A stretch of 64,000 nucleotides of DNA from Psococerastis gibbosa (taxonomy: Eukaryota > Arthropoda > Insecta > Psocodea > Psocidae): contig OZ020488.1 in the NCBI GenBank assembly GCA_963971405.1, forward strand, positions 7,381,261 to 7,445,260. Direction: 5' to 3'. Positions 21,955-32,900 of this stretch are shown here, piece after piece (position 1 is the stretch's first letter; every line of letters begins with the position of its first letter). The notes beneath the pieces are model-generated. The model ran no database searches, was not told where the DNA came from, and worked only from the letters and a program-made list of their open reading frames with translations. The translations under genes were made by a program, and so were the position numbers.

Positions 21955-22402
21955 TTTGTTCCATTACTAAGCCAACCTAGCGGAGTTAGGGCTATAAAGC
22001 CCTCTCTTACGCTAAACTAGAAAGACCCGGGACCGCCTGCTTTACATGCCCTCTGAGCCGGCCGCCATACCAAGTTGAATCCAGCGGACCAGAGCAGGTT
22101 CAAAGCTGCAGATAAATTGGTCGTGTGCACAGTGCCGGTAGGGAAACATGGTAGGACTTGTCCTGGTCACCTCCGAACTAATCGTGTGACTTCACTGTGT
22201 TTCCCAAGTGGTTCGGAATCCACTATAATCAGGAGGTCCACTGGAGTCCTATGGGCCCACACCGTGGCCTGGGACTGTGTCAAACCATACTACTACTACA
22301 TGCCCTCTGAGGCATGGCCAGAAAATGTAGGTAATGTGGGACTCGAACCAACAACCTTTCAGGTGAAAGTCTGAGTCCGTACCACTAATCTACATGTCCT
22401 GT
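21955..22402 (-). mobile_element. SINE-A interrupted by SINE-B
   Basis: Distal part 21955-22057 (TTACTAAGCCAACCTAGCGG onward) and head part 22297-22402 (GGACTCGAACCAACAACCTT to TCTACATGTCCT) rejoin after removing 22058-22296. Confidence 0.85.
22058..22296 (+). mobile_element. SINE-B, short type (239 bp), inserted in SINE-A
   Basis: Bounded by the perfect 15-bp repeat TACATGCCCTCTGAG (22043-22057 and 22297-22311). It begins CCGGCCGCCATACCAAGTTG, shares the SINE-B body (GGTCACCTCCGAACTAATCG, GGTTCGGAATCCACTATAAT), then switches to a different 3' module (GTCCTATGGGCCCACACCGT) and ends in a TACTACTAC tail. Confidence 0.85.
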
Positions 22403-22404
22403 CT

Positions 22405-22690
22405 CTTATGACTATTAACATAGCTGGCAATGTAAGTCCAACTAACCCTTGGTTAAATAGTATTTCACCATTGCCATTAGACACTTATCTATCCTTGACT
22501 AAGTCATGCTTTCACCAGTTACAATGCGTCATTGGTAAGCTTGTCTCATCTTGCCAATTAACGCTTGCAGCCGGTATCGAGAACGTATACCAGTTTGCGA
22601 ATGGCCAAAATTTAATACGGAAACAACATAAATAGTGTCCGAAATCGATAGGGTCGTTGGCATTGGACAAGGGACCAATGAGTTTAGGGC
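22405..22690 (+). repeat. RepE dispersed repeat
   Basis: Contains GTATCGAGAACGTATACCAG and TTTGCGAATGGCCAAAAT; the reverse complement matches 33255-33415 and 48495-48660. Class unknown, no coding capacity. Confidence 0.6.
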
Positions 22691-22778
22691 TAGGTCCATA
22701 GAGAGTTCATCAGGAGAAGATAACTAACTAACCATTGCCATTAATAGTCAAAACGATGGATGGGCATAGAACAACCCG

Positions 22779-22940
22779 GACTCCTGGAGGTTGGCGGAAG
22801 CAAGGCCACAAGGTAGAAGGCCCATTGGCAGACCGAGAACAACCCTTGAGGAAAGAGTCGAACAACTCGCCGGAGCAGGAGGAAGAACAATGGCGTTGGC
22901 GTCCTCGAGAATAAGAAATAGGTCTGGGGCGCCTCCCCCA
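22779..22940 (+). pseudogene. probable LINE C-terminal fragment (GRPRT type)
   Basis: Reads RPQGRRPIGRPRTTLEERV, then EQLAGAGGRTMA, close to the copy at 7212-7395 but without the stop. It continues GC-rich to about 22985. Interpretation as a non-LTR RT tail rests on the basic GRPR motif only. Confidence 0.4.
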
Positions 22941-22984
22941 CTCTGCGCACGCAGGGCGGGTACCACTAACCACAGGTACACTTG

Positions 22985-23495
22985 ATGGGAGTGGCACTAA
23001 AAATAACAAAAATTGTAAACCAAACTTAACGAACACCCCTCGTTCGACAGCACGCTATCTTGCTTGATCGCTGCACTGACCCCGTTTAAATGCGACTTAA
23101 TAATCTTTTTTCTTTTTAATTTGAATACGAAACGACAGCATTTCCCTGACTAAAATACACAGCAGCAGCTCTCGACTGCATTCTATCACTTTATTTTGTA
23201 TTTTATTGCTGTTTTCTGTATTCCATTATGCAGATGGAGCGCGCCAAGGAAATTGCGATTGATCGGCTAATGGAAACGTGAATGCAGAGTGCCATGTTTT
23301 TCTTCATTTAATATTAGCCTTGCAGCTGAAGAATGCATTTTCCTTCTTTGAGTTGCGTCTCTCGTATTTTTGATTGCACAAACAAATAATGAAACAACTT
23401 TTTTAATCTGATTTATAATAACACAACCTTCTTCTTTTTCTACAGCTACAGCTTAGGGCAAGACATGAAATTAATTTTAAATACGATATTGTAAA
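22985..23495. other. unassigned stretch
   Basis: No family recognised. A weak splice-bounded ORF at 23232-23277 was considered and rejected (see rejected list). Confidence 0.35.
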
Positions 23496-23499
23496 TATG

Positions 23500-23625
23500 T
23501 AAATAAATGTGAGTGCTTTAGCTGTAGGTTACAAGAGCCAAAACGCCAACAGACATGGGTAACATGAAAACGACGTCACAGTCCAATCGTCGTCGTGAGG
23601 TGCCTCTGCCAAAAATTGTCAAGTA
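23500..23625. repeat. RepF dispersed repeat
   Basis: GAGCCAAAACGCCAACAGAC, then ATGGGTAACATGAAAACGAC, recurs with few changes at 42945-43060. Class unknown. Confidence 0.6.
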
Positions 23626-23738
23626 GCCTATTACTACAGTTTTTGGAAGCATATTTATATATTATTATATGAGTGCATCATATGATTCCTACCTAATGTC
23701 TAACAAGTCTGTAAACAAAACTGTAAACAAGTATCAGT

Positions 23739-23900
23739 CCAAGGACGGATACAGGGGAGGGGTAGGGGGGGTAGCTGCCCCCCCCCCAAAATTTGGTAAA
23801 TCTATTGTAAATAGATCTGATTTAATCTATCCTACATAAGTTTTTCCTATTTTGACCCACAACTACCCCCCCCCCCAAAAAATGGGCTGGATCCGCCCCT
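23739..23900. mobile_element. hAT-type MITE, family 4 (162 bp)
   Basis: Perfect 8-bp duplication GTATCAGT at 23731-23738 and 23901-23908. Inverted ends CCAAGGACGGATACAGGGG and the complement of AGGGGCGGATCCAGCCC. G-runs inside the left end, two C-runs further in. The left end of another copy starts at 63960. Confidence 0.85.
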
Positions 23901-24126
23901 GTATCAGTAATACATACATAGGCCTACGCACATACCTTATATTCAAGATAACAGTCACATTATTTCAAATTCACTACAATCCACGTTCATTTTCCCAAAA
24001 CAGCACACGCAGCCTAGCCTTGATAAATCGGTGATTTAAAATATTTAAGCGGCGCTGCGATCGATAATTGAATGGAATATCAGTCGCCGCCATATTTGTT
24101 TTAACACCCAGAGGTCCACTCACGAA

Positions 24127-24495
24127 ATATGTTTGTTGTTGTTTGTTTCCAACGCCTGCTTTCAGCATTTCTCCTTTAAGCGACCCAGTCAGCCTGGTGG
24201 GGGGAGTGAGTCTGTTAACTTGAGGCACCCTAACGCCAGACTATTTCACCTCGGGGAAAGGGTAGTTGACTGATAGGGTGGACCTCCTGATTATAGTGGA
24301 TTCCGAACCAGTTGGGGAATATGTTAAAGTCACACGATTAAATCGGAGGTGACCAGGACTCGACACCCACGTAGACTGCCTGGTATAGTCTCAGAGCGTT
24401 ATCATCTCCCTCTGCTAACGCTGTGCACACTATCAAGTTTGCCGCAGTTTGAAACATGCTCTATTCTCATGGATTCAACATGGTTAGGCCGTTGG
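24127..24495 (-). mobile_element. SINE-B, long type, full length (369 bp)
   Basis: Perfect 10-bp duplication CCACTCACGA (24117-24126 and 24496-24505). The minus strand begins CCAACGGCCTAACCATGTTG and ends with CTGAAAGCAGGCGTTGGAAA and a CAAACAACAA tail. This is the cleanest long-type copy in the window. Confidence 0.85.
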
Positions 24496-24588
24496 CCACT
24501 CACGATAAGTTAGATATAACACTTTTAACTTAAAATTGTGAATACCCTTATTGTCTACTTACCACACTAAATCAGCAAATCCCTGTTA

Positions 24589-24724
24589 GGCGGCTATTCC
24601 ACTTGTCAATATTCTGTCATTTGTGCATCAATAATTGATGAGATTTTTGTTTTTATATAGAGTAAAAAAAACCTCATCAATTATTGAACACAAATGACTG
24701 ATTATTGACAAGTGGAATAGCTGC
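24589..24724. mobile_element. fold-back MITE, GGCGGCTATTCC family (136 bp)
   Basis: About 52-bp arms: GGCGGCTATTCCACTTGTCA, then TCATCAATTATTGA-type sequence, and the complement ending GACAAGTGGAATAGCTGC. A short AT-rich loop lies between. Confidence 0.85.
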
Positions 24725-24729
24725 TTTTT

Positions 24730-25410
24730 AGATAAAGTTGTAGAGAATTTATTGGCCCTTCATTCCCCATTTTGATTATCTTATTTACAACAACATCTGA
24801 AAATCAGACAGCATGATAATGACAAAAAAAGGGTTGTTAGAAACTCCGCATCTACCCCTAACTCTCATCCCCCGCTAAAAACACCCGAAAGAATAAGTCC
24901 GCATCAGCAGCGCGTCAGAGTTCTAATCCTGGGCCTTCTTAAATTGGAGGTTTAGCTCGCTCCCCGCAGTTTTCGGTTTTTCGCAGACATTGCCCACAAA
25001 TCTTTCCGGTCCCTTGTTCCCCAAACAGCTCCCCCCCCCCCCAGCCCACCCTCTTGTTGCCATTACATCTTCTCTGCAGCACCCTTATCAACAATAATAT
25101 TATTTTTTGCTTTCGTTCTCTCCCCCATATATACGCCGGGTTTTCCCCGACGTATAATTGTAACGCACTCAGTAGTACAGGCTTATGTAAATACGAGAAA
25201 TCTCATGAAAATATAACGCGCGTATATCAGCAAATGCTGCGAAATGGGACTTTGATGTTTTTCTTAGCTAGAGTACAATTATAATGTTTCATTCTTTTCC
25301 TTTTTTTTCTTTTTCGTATAATTTTTTTTATAGTTAGAGTTAGAGTACGATAATTTCGACGTTATAAAATTCCTTTGTATGTATATTAGTGTCGCCAAGG
25401 TTCTTTAGGA
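24730..25410. other. unassigned stretch
   Basis: A C-run at 25029-25042 and T-rich sequence; no recognised gene. Confidence 0.4.
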
Positions 25411-25411
25411 C

Positions 25412-25684
25412 CTAACAATTCCGTGAGAAGAGCAAAATGGATGGGTCACCTGATCAGACAGGAGGGACTCTTAAGCTCCATATTAGAAGGCACAATCAAA
25501 GGCACCAATGCAAGAGGGCGATCAAGGAAGGCGTACGCAGAAGTCCTCAAGAAAGATATATGAGATGCGGAACCTACTTGGAACTCAAGAGAACGGCCCA
25601 AGACAGGGAGGAGTGGAGAAGTGGAGTGGAAAGATTTGCTGCAAACCAATCGCTAGATTGCAACTACAAAAGAAGAATTCCGTA
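25412..25684 (+). pseudogene. RTE-like LINE C-terminal fragment
   Basis: Frame 1: RAKWMGHLIRQEGLLSSILE, then GTIKGTNARGRSRKAYAEV, then a stop. After a frameshift the other frame gives YLELKRTAQDREEWRSGVER and a stop. H-x-x-R, EG-I-G-RGR-R and the DR-W tail are the usual C-terminal landmarks of RTE-type RTs. Short 3' sequence with AAAAGAAGAA follows. Confidence 0.7.
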
Positions 25685-26009
25685 ACCCAAAAATGAATTG
25701 AAAAAATGAAAATGTTGGGCCTATAGCTATGACTAGAGTTCTATATAGGGAAGATTGGCCATTCGCTCCCCACCAAAAATTAATTTTTGAATTTCTGGTG
25801 TAAGTTGTCCTATATAACAAAAAAGTTCAGGAATGACCGAACCTGCTGGCTAATTTGACGTTGGTTCTCGTATATGATGTCTATAATCTTAACAGGTTCA
25901 GCTTTTTAAAAAGAAGTTTACAACAATTTTTGGAGGCTTCTAACTGTTTCCCAACGAATTGTTTTGAACTGTGGCCTCATATATCTACTGTACCTATATC
26001 GGATTCGGT

Positions 26010-26130
26010 GGTAAGGTGCGGAAAAGTGCTTGTACTTGTGCGAGTATACGGAGACGTATCGTAACTCAACACTACAGAGGCGACTGAAGAAGTTAACCGG
26101 ATTGATTCATTAAGTTGTTTGTATGCGATC
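26010..26130 (+). mobile_element. SINE-C copy
   Basis: GTGCTTGTACTTGTGCGAGT, then TCGTAACTCAACAC, then AGAGGCGACTGAAGAAG, then TTCATTAAGTTG. About 25 bp shorter than the longest copies. Confidence 0.65.
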
Positions 26131-26330
26131 AACTTTATAAAGATATTCAGCGCAGCTTCAGAAACTTTTTTGAGAAGGTGGAGGGGGGGGGGATTATTTC
26201 ACAATACACTTTGATAATGCTTAAAAAGACGGACCGAAAAAAGGCAATGGCCGCGCCGTTCAGTCCTCCAACTTATTGTTTTTGTTTGTTTGTTTGTTAA
26301 AATTAAATACCACGAATTTGTTCTAATCTA

Positions 26331-26540
26331 CGAGGTGTGCCAATTAATACCCGAACTGGGTCCATAAAATCTATTTTTTCAAAATTATTTACGGTACTTT
26401 TACTAATTGTCACCTTCATCATAGATCCCATCCCTATCTACACATCACTGCATGCGGATCTTCCACTGTTGAAAACAATGCTCCAAGTCATTGCAGTAAC
26501 TTCAAAGAACGCCTGATAAAACTTTCAATGTCATAGTTTT
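26331..26540 (-). pseudogene. mariner-like element, 3' terminal remnant
   Basis: After a TA target dinucleotide (26329-26330) the terminus CGAGGTGTGCCAATTAATAC is mariner-like. Reading the minus strand toward it gives NDLEHCFQQWKIRMQ, then a stop, then CVDRDGIYDEGDN and two stops. This matches the C-terminus of mariner transposases (the CFQQW block about 25-30 residues before the end). The rest of the transposase and the other terminus are absent, and in-frame stops show it is dead. Confidence 0.75.
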
Positions 26541-26544
26541 GTCA

Positions 26545-26960
26545 TAAAGAGGGAAATTAGCGAATTAGAGAAAACGATGTCAGAGGAAAGGGCGCAAAAT
26601 TAAAGAGAACTAAAATACAGGCATATGCGACTTAGACTGAAGGCTCTAAAGGGAGGAATAGTAAAAAGGAGACAAATTAACCGACTTCTCATTTCAGTAT
26701 TTTCAACTCTCGCAACAATTACGGTAATGAGTTGAAAAGGGCCAATTAGAGGGATAAGAAGACGGCTTGGAAAAACCTAAGAAGCCCCCCTCGCACCTCT
26801 TCCTAACTTAAACCCTCAACCCTTGCATTCCACCTCCCTATCTCTTTTTCCCTCTCATGGCAACCGAGAACTTGGAGGTGTTGTATCTTAACTTGACGGC
26901 TTAATAATCATGAATTGAGTTATAAATAAATAATGACGTTATTTCTAATTTTTAGCTGAG
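26545..26960. other. unassigned stretch
   Basis: No family recognised. Confidence 0.4.
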
Positions 26961-26965
26961 ACCAC

Positions 26966-27011
26966 CCTAGCGGAGTTAGGGCCTACTTTTACACTCAGCT
27001 AGGGGTCCGCA
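26966..27011 (-). mobile_element. SINE-A distal fragment
   Basis: CTAGCGGAGTTAGGGCCTAC, then TTTTACACTCAGCTAGG, matches the distal 45 bp of SINE-A only. Confidence 0.65.
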
Positions 27012-27073
27012 ACAAAAACAGTAGTAAAATTAACAATACAAAATCGAATTGCTATTTCCTTAAAACTAAACAA

Positions 27074-27950
27074 CCAGTCCGAGTTTACTCGAACATGCTT
27101 TCCAATGTATCAAAATTAGTAGATAGAGAAAATGAGTAATTTCATGGTAAATAATTTTCCTATGATTAAATTTCCGATATCCGGGGGGGGGGGGGGGTTG
27201 TCCACCTGACGTCATTGGAGGTGAGGTAAATTCTAGATAGGTCAGACCAACACATTACCACACAGCAATACTGACAGGGCAAGCAATGCATTTGAGCGTG
27301 AATTTTCTATCATTTTTTAAAAAAAAACATTTTTTTTTACAAAACCAAACACTTTTCTGGGAAAGCAACCTGTCCGGTTTCGTTACTCAAATTAACACCT
27401 AAAACATACCTGAAGTTAGAAATCATCGATAGAAAGGTTTTGCGGAAAAATTATTTTTTAGTAATCATTCATTAAAATTTAGTAATTTTTATTTTTTTAC
27501 CCCCAGAAGCAACCTATCAAGGGGCAAGCGACCCCCCGCATTTCGTTAACATTTATAACGACTACAATATATGTGAATTTAAAAGAAATAGTTGGAGCCG
27601 TTTTTGAGAAATAATTTTTTTAGACGTTTTTTTGGAGTTTTTTGAGAATAAACCCCCCCCCCCCAAATTAAGTTAGCCCCAAATAAAAAATGATTTGATT
27701 TGATATAATTTTTGTGAACCTACATGCCGAATTTCATTAAAATCGACAGTGTAGTTTACCCGGAAATCGACTCACAGACAGACCGACAGACAGAGCGACA
27801 GACAGACAGATAGACAGACATTTCGTAAAAAAACACTTTTTTGGGTTCCTGGGACCTTAAAACGTGTAAATCCGTTGAAATCTCGGAATCGAAAATTTCG
27901 ACCGTCACAAAGCTTTCCTTATACTACGTATAAATTGGAAAACAAAAAAC
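27074..27950 (+). repeat. R1 repeat, full length (about 877 bp)
   Basis: Starts CCAGTCCGAGTTTACTCGAA and ends CTACGTATAAATTGGAAAAC. In order: a run of 15 G at 27183-27197, the conserved GTCCACCTGACGTCATTGGA, GGGGCAAGCGACCCCCCGCA, a C-run near 27652, AATTTCATTAAAATCGAC, an ACAG/ACAGACAG microsatellite (27774-27820) and AAAACGTGTAAATCCGTTGA. No ORF. Class unknown; a non-autonomous DNA element or a LINE 3' region are both possible. Confidence 0.75.
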
Positions 27951-28019
27951 CTGACCTGAAAAGAGCTCAATTTCGGTAAGATGTATAAACTGTATGTACG
28001 TATGTACTAGTATATTCTT

Positions 28020-28535
28020 GGAGTCGGCAACGGCCAAGTTGAATCCACGAGAGCAGACCCTGTTTCAAACTGTAACAAACTTGGTAGTGTGCATTGCGTT
28101 GGCAGGGGAACATGTTGGGGCATGATAACGTGCTGAGACCATACTAGTCAGTCTAAGTGCGTGTCGAGTCCTGTTCACCTCCAAATTAACGTAACATAAC
28201 ATTACATTATTATTTCCATCCATTAAAAGTCTTAACAATTACAAATATAACATGCTGCAGGGCTGAGCCCATGTGCAGTTTACATTTGGAAAAGGCCTAA
28301 CCTAGAATAATATATATAGTATAATATATATTAATCGACTTTACTATGTTTCCCAAGTGGTTCAGAATCCCGCACTGTATAGCTAGAAAGTCCACCCTGT
28401 TAGTCAACTCCCCTTCTCCCTGAGGTGAAGGAGTCTGCAGTCTGCCCTTAGTGTGCCTCCAGCTTATAAACAGACTCACTCCCCCGACCAGATTGACAGT
28501 GTTAAATACTGAAAGCAGGCGCTGGAAAATTAAAC
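28020..28535 (+). mobile_element. SINE-B, long type, with internal insertion
   Basis: Head GGCAACGGCCAAGTTGAATC, body to CACCTCCAAATTAA at about 28192, then about 150 bp of unrelated AT-rich sequence. The body resumes at CGACTTTACTATGTTTCCCA (about 28336) and runs to CTGAAAGCAGGCGCTGG. Confidence 0.75.
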
Positions 28536-28914
28536 TTTCGGGGTCCTTGCCACGATAATATATAAAAATAGGTTGAATACGCTAGGAAAGAGGGAATTTA
28601 TTAATTTCGTCAAAAATACCTGGACGTCGCTCGCATACAAATGATTTGAAACTCTGCTGTAAATTTATAAGTGCAAAATACATCTAAATAAGTTTTTTCT
28701 TCAATAACAAAAAGTACAGTGTCTTATTGAGTCTGATTCTGGTGACGTCATGAATTGTCTCAATCGCAGCCCTTTTAAACGGGGATGAAAGAACAAAAGA
28801 CGGCTGAATAGCAATTGCGGAGAGATTTGACTTTAAAATAGACCCTTTGAGAGTCATTGACAAATGAATGCTTGACTCACAATTGACTATGGTAGTAGCA
28901 AGGTTTTACACAAG

Positions 28915-29870
28915 AGCTCTTCAATACTTCAATACGGCTGACGAACTCAGATTTGCAATTAACATTCGTTCTGCTTTGGTATTTATTATTGTAGGAAAAA
29001 CTCCATTTTACTCGGGGTTTCATGAATATTTAACAGTTTCAATTTTTTCTACTAAGGAGTTGCAAGTTCCCTTTCAGTTTATGTACATTAAACAGATTAT
29101 AGATTGCAAAAGCCCTACAATGCTTGAATACGGCTGGTGAACTCAGATTTGCAATTAACCTTCGTTCTGCTTCTGTAGTAGCCTAGAAGAACTCGACTAT
29201 CTCGAACTAAACTGGTTTTCATGAATATTTAACAGTTTTAATTTTAAATTTTTTCTACTGTGAAGTTACAGATTCCCTTTCCTTTTAATTATATTATACA
29301 AATCATAGATTTCAAAAGCCCTTCAATGCTTGAATACGGCTAGCGAACTCAGATTTGCAATTAACCTTCTGTAGTATCCTAGAAAAACTCGACTAGGCCT
29401 ATACTAAACTGGTTTTCGTGCATATTTAACAGTTTTAATTTTTTCGACTAGGGAGTTACAGATTCCCTTTCCTTTTAGGTATATCAGGTATATGATATAC
29501 AGATTATAGAGCCCTTCAATGCTTAAATACCGGTACGGCTTATGAACTCAGATTTGCAATTAATTAACATTCGTTCTGCTTTAGTATTTATTGTCATAGG
29601 AAAACCTCCATTTTACTCGGGGTTTCATGAATATTTAACAGCTTCAGTTTTTCCACTAAGAAGCTGTGGATTTCCTTACCGTCTATATAATAAGTTTCAT
29701 AGATTATAGAACTAGCTGATTTCAAAGCCTTTCAGGGCTTGAATACGGCTGACGAACTCAGAATCGCAATTAACCTTCCTTCTGCTTCGGTATTATCTTA
29801 GAAGAAAGATTGTGATCATTCTCAAGTTTTCATTAATTTAACAATTTCAATTTTGTTCAATTTCTCGCAA
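28915..29870. repeat. tandem repeat, about 200-bp unit, five copies
   Basis: GAACTCAGATTTGCAATTAA recurs at about 28946, 29139, 29346 and 29544, with a diverged copy near 29755. Each is preceded by CTTCAATGCTTGAATACGGC-like sequence and followed by CCTTCGTTCTGCTT and TTTCATGAATATTTAACAG. Copies differ by up to tens of bases, so the array is old. Confidence 0.8.
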
Positions 29871-29999
29871 GCAATTGCGTTTAAGGAATCTCCTCTAACC
29901 AAGTTGGTACAGAACTGGATTAATAAGCTCGAGCTCACAAACGGGAGAGAAATAGTTTCTGTCTGGGTGTACTCAACCCTCTCTTTAACAGGAAAGGAA

Positions 30000-31215
30000 A
30001 TGCCACATGGCATGTTGCTGGCTAATCTATCCTAAATGGTTTCCATTGTTGTGATGGGATTGTTGAAACTGACCGAAAAAGTCAGTGGCCCGGACCTTTC
30101 GGTCTTCGGTCCTTTTTCCAGTAGCAAACATCAGTTTACAGTTCCAGACAATTCACAGTCACCCATCAGAACTGTTATAAATTGAATAAAATATTCACAA
30201 AATTATCATAGTGCCGCAGCAATTAAGGATATGTTATGATGAAGAAACTTTGCCTGGCAGTTAAAAGACTACTATCACAGAATTGTCGCTGTGTCCATCC
30301 ATCTTAGCAAAGTTGTCCTTATAAATTTCCATCTGTCCATTATAAGGTAAGATAACTTACTAACTTAAGAGGTAATATATAGATTGTGACAGTAAAGTGA
30401 CAGTATTAACGGAGTTCTATTAGAAGTACACAGTGGAAACGTCAAATGCCAAACTGGGGTGTCACATGGCATATTGCTGGCCAATCCATCCTAAATGGTT
30501 TCCATTGTTGAGAAGGGATTGTTGAAACGTACCGTAGAAGTCAGTGGCCCAGACCGTTCGGTCATCGGTCCTTTTTCCAAGACCAAACATTGGTTTACAG
30601 TTCCAGACAACTCACAGTCACCCATCATAACTGTTATAAATTGAATAAAATTTTCACAAAATTATCATAGTGCCGCAGCAATTAAGAATATGGTATGACG
30701 AAGAAACTTGCCTGGCAGTTTCAAGACGACTATCACAGAATTGTCGCGGTGTCCATCCATCTTAGCAAAGTTGTCCTTATAAATTTCCATCAGTCCGTTA
30801 TAAGATAAGATTACTTACAAACTTAAGAGACAATATATAGATTATGACAGTAAAGTGACAGTCTTAAGGGTAGTTCTATTAGAAGTACACAGTAGAAATG
30901 TCAAATGCCAAACTGGGGTGTCACATGGCATATTGCTGGCCACAAAATTATCATAGGGCCGCAGTAATTAAGGATACGGTATGACGAAGAAACTTGCCTG
31001 GCAGTTACAAGACTACTATCACAGAATTGTCGTGGTGTCCATCCATCTTAGCAAAGTTGTCCTTTTAAATTTCCATCTGTCCGTTATAAGATAAGATTAC
31101 TTACAAACTTAAGAGACAATATATATAGATTATGACAGTAAAGTGACAGTCTTAAGGGTAGTTCTATTAGAAGTACACAGTGGAAATGTCAAATGCCAAA
31201 CTGGGGTGTCTTATC
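30000..31215. repeat. tandem repeat, about 458-bp unit, 2.6 copies
   Basis: TCACATGGCATATTGCTGGC (30464, 30921; variant at 30004) begins each unit. Later landmarks GACAACTCACAGTCACCCAT and TTGTCCTTATAAATTTCCAT repeat. The third unit lacks about 190 bp after GCTGGCC. Copies are about 95% alike by eye, so this duplication is fairly recent. Confidence 0.85.
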
Positions 31216-31299
31216 AGACTGCCACTTAGCCAGAAATAGAATCAGAATATAATTAATGCTATGGTAGGCTTTATCTACCAGTCCATTATTTTAATATTC

Positions 31300-31525
31300 C
31301 AGCGTAGTTCAATGAATCAGTTAATATTCCAGCCTAGCTCAAATATATTCCAGCCTAGCTCATTGAATCAGTTAATATTCCAGCCTAGCTCAACGAATCA
31401 GTTAATATTCCAGCCTAGCTCAATGAATATGTTAATATTCCAACCTAACTCTGTGAATCAGTTAATATCCCAGCCTAGCTCATTGAATCAGTTAATATTC
31501 CAGCCTGGCTCATTGAATCAGTTAA
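31300..31525. repeat. 30-bp minisatellite, about 7-8 units
   Basis: Unit GTTAATATTCCAGCCTAGCT, then CATTGAATCA. Because 30 is a multiple of three, a plus-strand frame stays open (31261-31572) and reads a decapeptide FQPSSLNQLI repeatedly. One truncated unit is near 31340. No start context or conserved neighbour suggests translation. Confidence 0.85.
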
Positions 31526-31599
31526 AAAATGAAATCCAATTTTTTTTTATTATATTGATCAATTATAAATGAGATATCATAAAGTTTTTTTTTTCAACA

Positions 31600-31670
31600 C
31601 TGTCAGCTTGGCGGGGGGAGTGATTCCGTTTATTTACTTGGGGCACCCTAAGGGCAGATTCCATGACAAT
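31600..31670 (-). mobile_element. SINE-B 3' fragment
   Basis: ACTGTCAGCTTGGCGGGGGG, then AGTGATTCCGTTTATTTACT, then GGGGCACCCTAAGGGCAGA, matches only the long 3' module. Confidence 0.7.
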
Positions 31671-31922
31671 TAGATTTTTTTACACCCGTAAGTTATTCTG
31701 CCTCCGGTTGCCTATTAATAAATAGTCCAAGTCTGCAACTGAATATAGAAGTATTACAGTCCTATTAGCACTTCTACATTTGTGAGTGAAACTGTTCATT
31801 TATTGGTTTTATAAAAGAAAAATAACATAAACCTGTCATCATAGTGAAGAAGATAGGGTCATAAGGGGGACCGAATTGTGTCCAGACTCAAGCTCATAGT
31901 ACTTCTTCTTAAGGTTACAATC

Positions 31923-32095
31923 TTAGCGATTGGTTGGCAGCAACTCCCTGCATATCGTCCTCCAGTTTACTCGGTCCTCGATCTTCCTCTTTAGTTCTTG
32001 ATATGATATTGCTCCTGCGTCTTCGTTTACATGATCCATGAATTCCTTCTTCGGCCGTCCTCTTCGGTTATTTCTACTACTACTACTAGGGCCAT
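31923..32095 (-). pseudogene. RTE-like LINE C-terminal fragment
   Basis: Minus-strand frame RRGRPKKEFMDHVNEDAGAI, then SYQELKRKIEDRVNWRTICR and ELLPTNR, then a stop. Same ending as 4674-4806. No upstream RT on the right. Confidence 0.7.
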
Positions 32096-32159
32096 AAGGC
32101 TCTCTTTTACATTGAAATGGGATGACAAGCAAGCATATGCATACGTCAGTACAGTACAG

Positions 32160-32900
32160 GTGTCTTCTTCCTCTTCTTCGAATGACTCTTCTAATGAAGA
32201 TTAGTGATCACCATGACAATTGTAGGTACGTAGGTACCGTACTTCGTACTCACTAAAAGGAAGTACAATATGTAGAATATCGAATGTACTTAGTCATGAT
32301 TATTACTAAGGAATTGTAATACAGTAAAAAAGTAAATTCGTGTCGGGGTGGTACTACCCGTGGTACAGGAGTTTTCAGGTTGCATCAACAGCCTCCTGTT
32401 TAACCAATCGACAGTCAGGGAAGACTGCCGGGACCGCCGGCTTTACATGCCCTCCGAAGCATGGTAGTCAGAAGATAAATAATTGTACCACTAGAAAATT
32501 TTGGCATTCGGGTGGGACTCGAACCAGTCATCTTCTGGATGATTGTCCGAGTCGTTACCTCTACGCCATTCTGACTACTGTAATACAGTGATTTCCCATC
32601 CTTATGCCGTTAAAGCTTCATTCAGTTCCTCCACCCAGGATAAAAGAGTGCCCCAGTAGTAGTTGCTTATTTAGTGGCGGCAACTATTCGCCCCGTCACA
32701 TAGTCATCCTCGGACTATTGTGGCTTCTTCTATACAAGCTTGTACCACCAGACTTTCTGCCACACCCTCCGATTATGCCGCTGCTTGATCGGGGGACTGC
32801 TTATTCGTTCACAACTGACCACCATATCTAGTATCTAGTGGCGTTGTGGCTATTCGCCACCAGCGACACCTCCAGTAGCCTGCTGCTCAGCCCTTGTCTG
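32160..32900 (-). repeat. RepG (probable LINE 3' region), hosting SINE-D
   Basis: The outer parts (32160-32314 and 32590-32900) align with 39390-39870 and partly 41620-41800: TTAGTCATGA, GGAATTGTAAT, AGTGGCGGCAACTATTCGCC, CCTCCGATTATGCC. The minus-strand end is GAAGAA-rich, as in the RTE-like tails. At 39995-40150 a retroelement C-terminus lies next to the sister copy. Confidence 0.6.
32326..32578 (-). mobile_element. SINE-D (253 bp), inserted in RepG
   Basis: Perfect 11-bp duplication TGTAATACAGT (32315-32325 and 32579-32589). The minus-strand head AGAATGGCGTAGAGGTAACG (A-box-like) and GACTGGTTCGAGTCCCACCC (B-box) are tRNA-like but differ from SINE-A. The central block CCATGCTTCGGAGGGCATGT, then AAAGC-GGCGGTCCCGG, is shared with SINE-A. 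The distal part is unique and ends in an A-rich tail. Confidence 0.85.

Noticed and set aside
23232..23277. Mini-exon after TTATGCAG starting MERAKEIAIDRL
   Set aside because: Only 46 nt, acceptor moderate, donor GTGAAT weak, no supporting partner exon.
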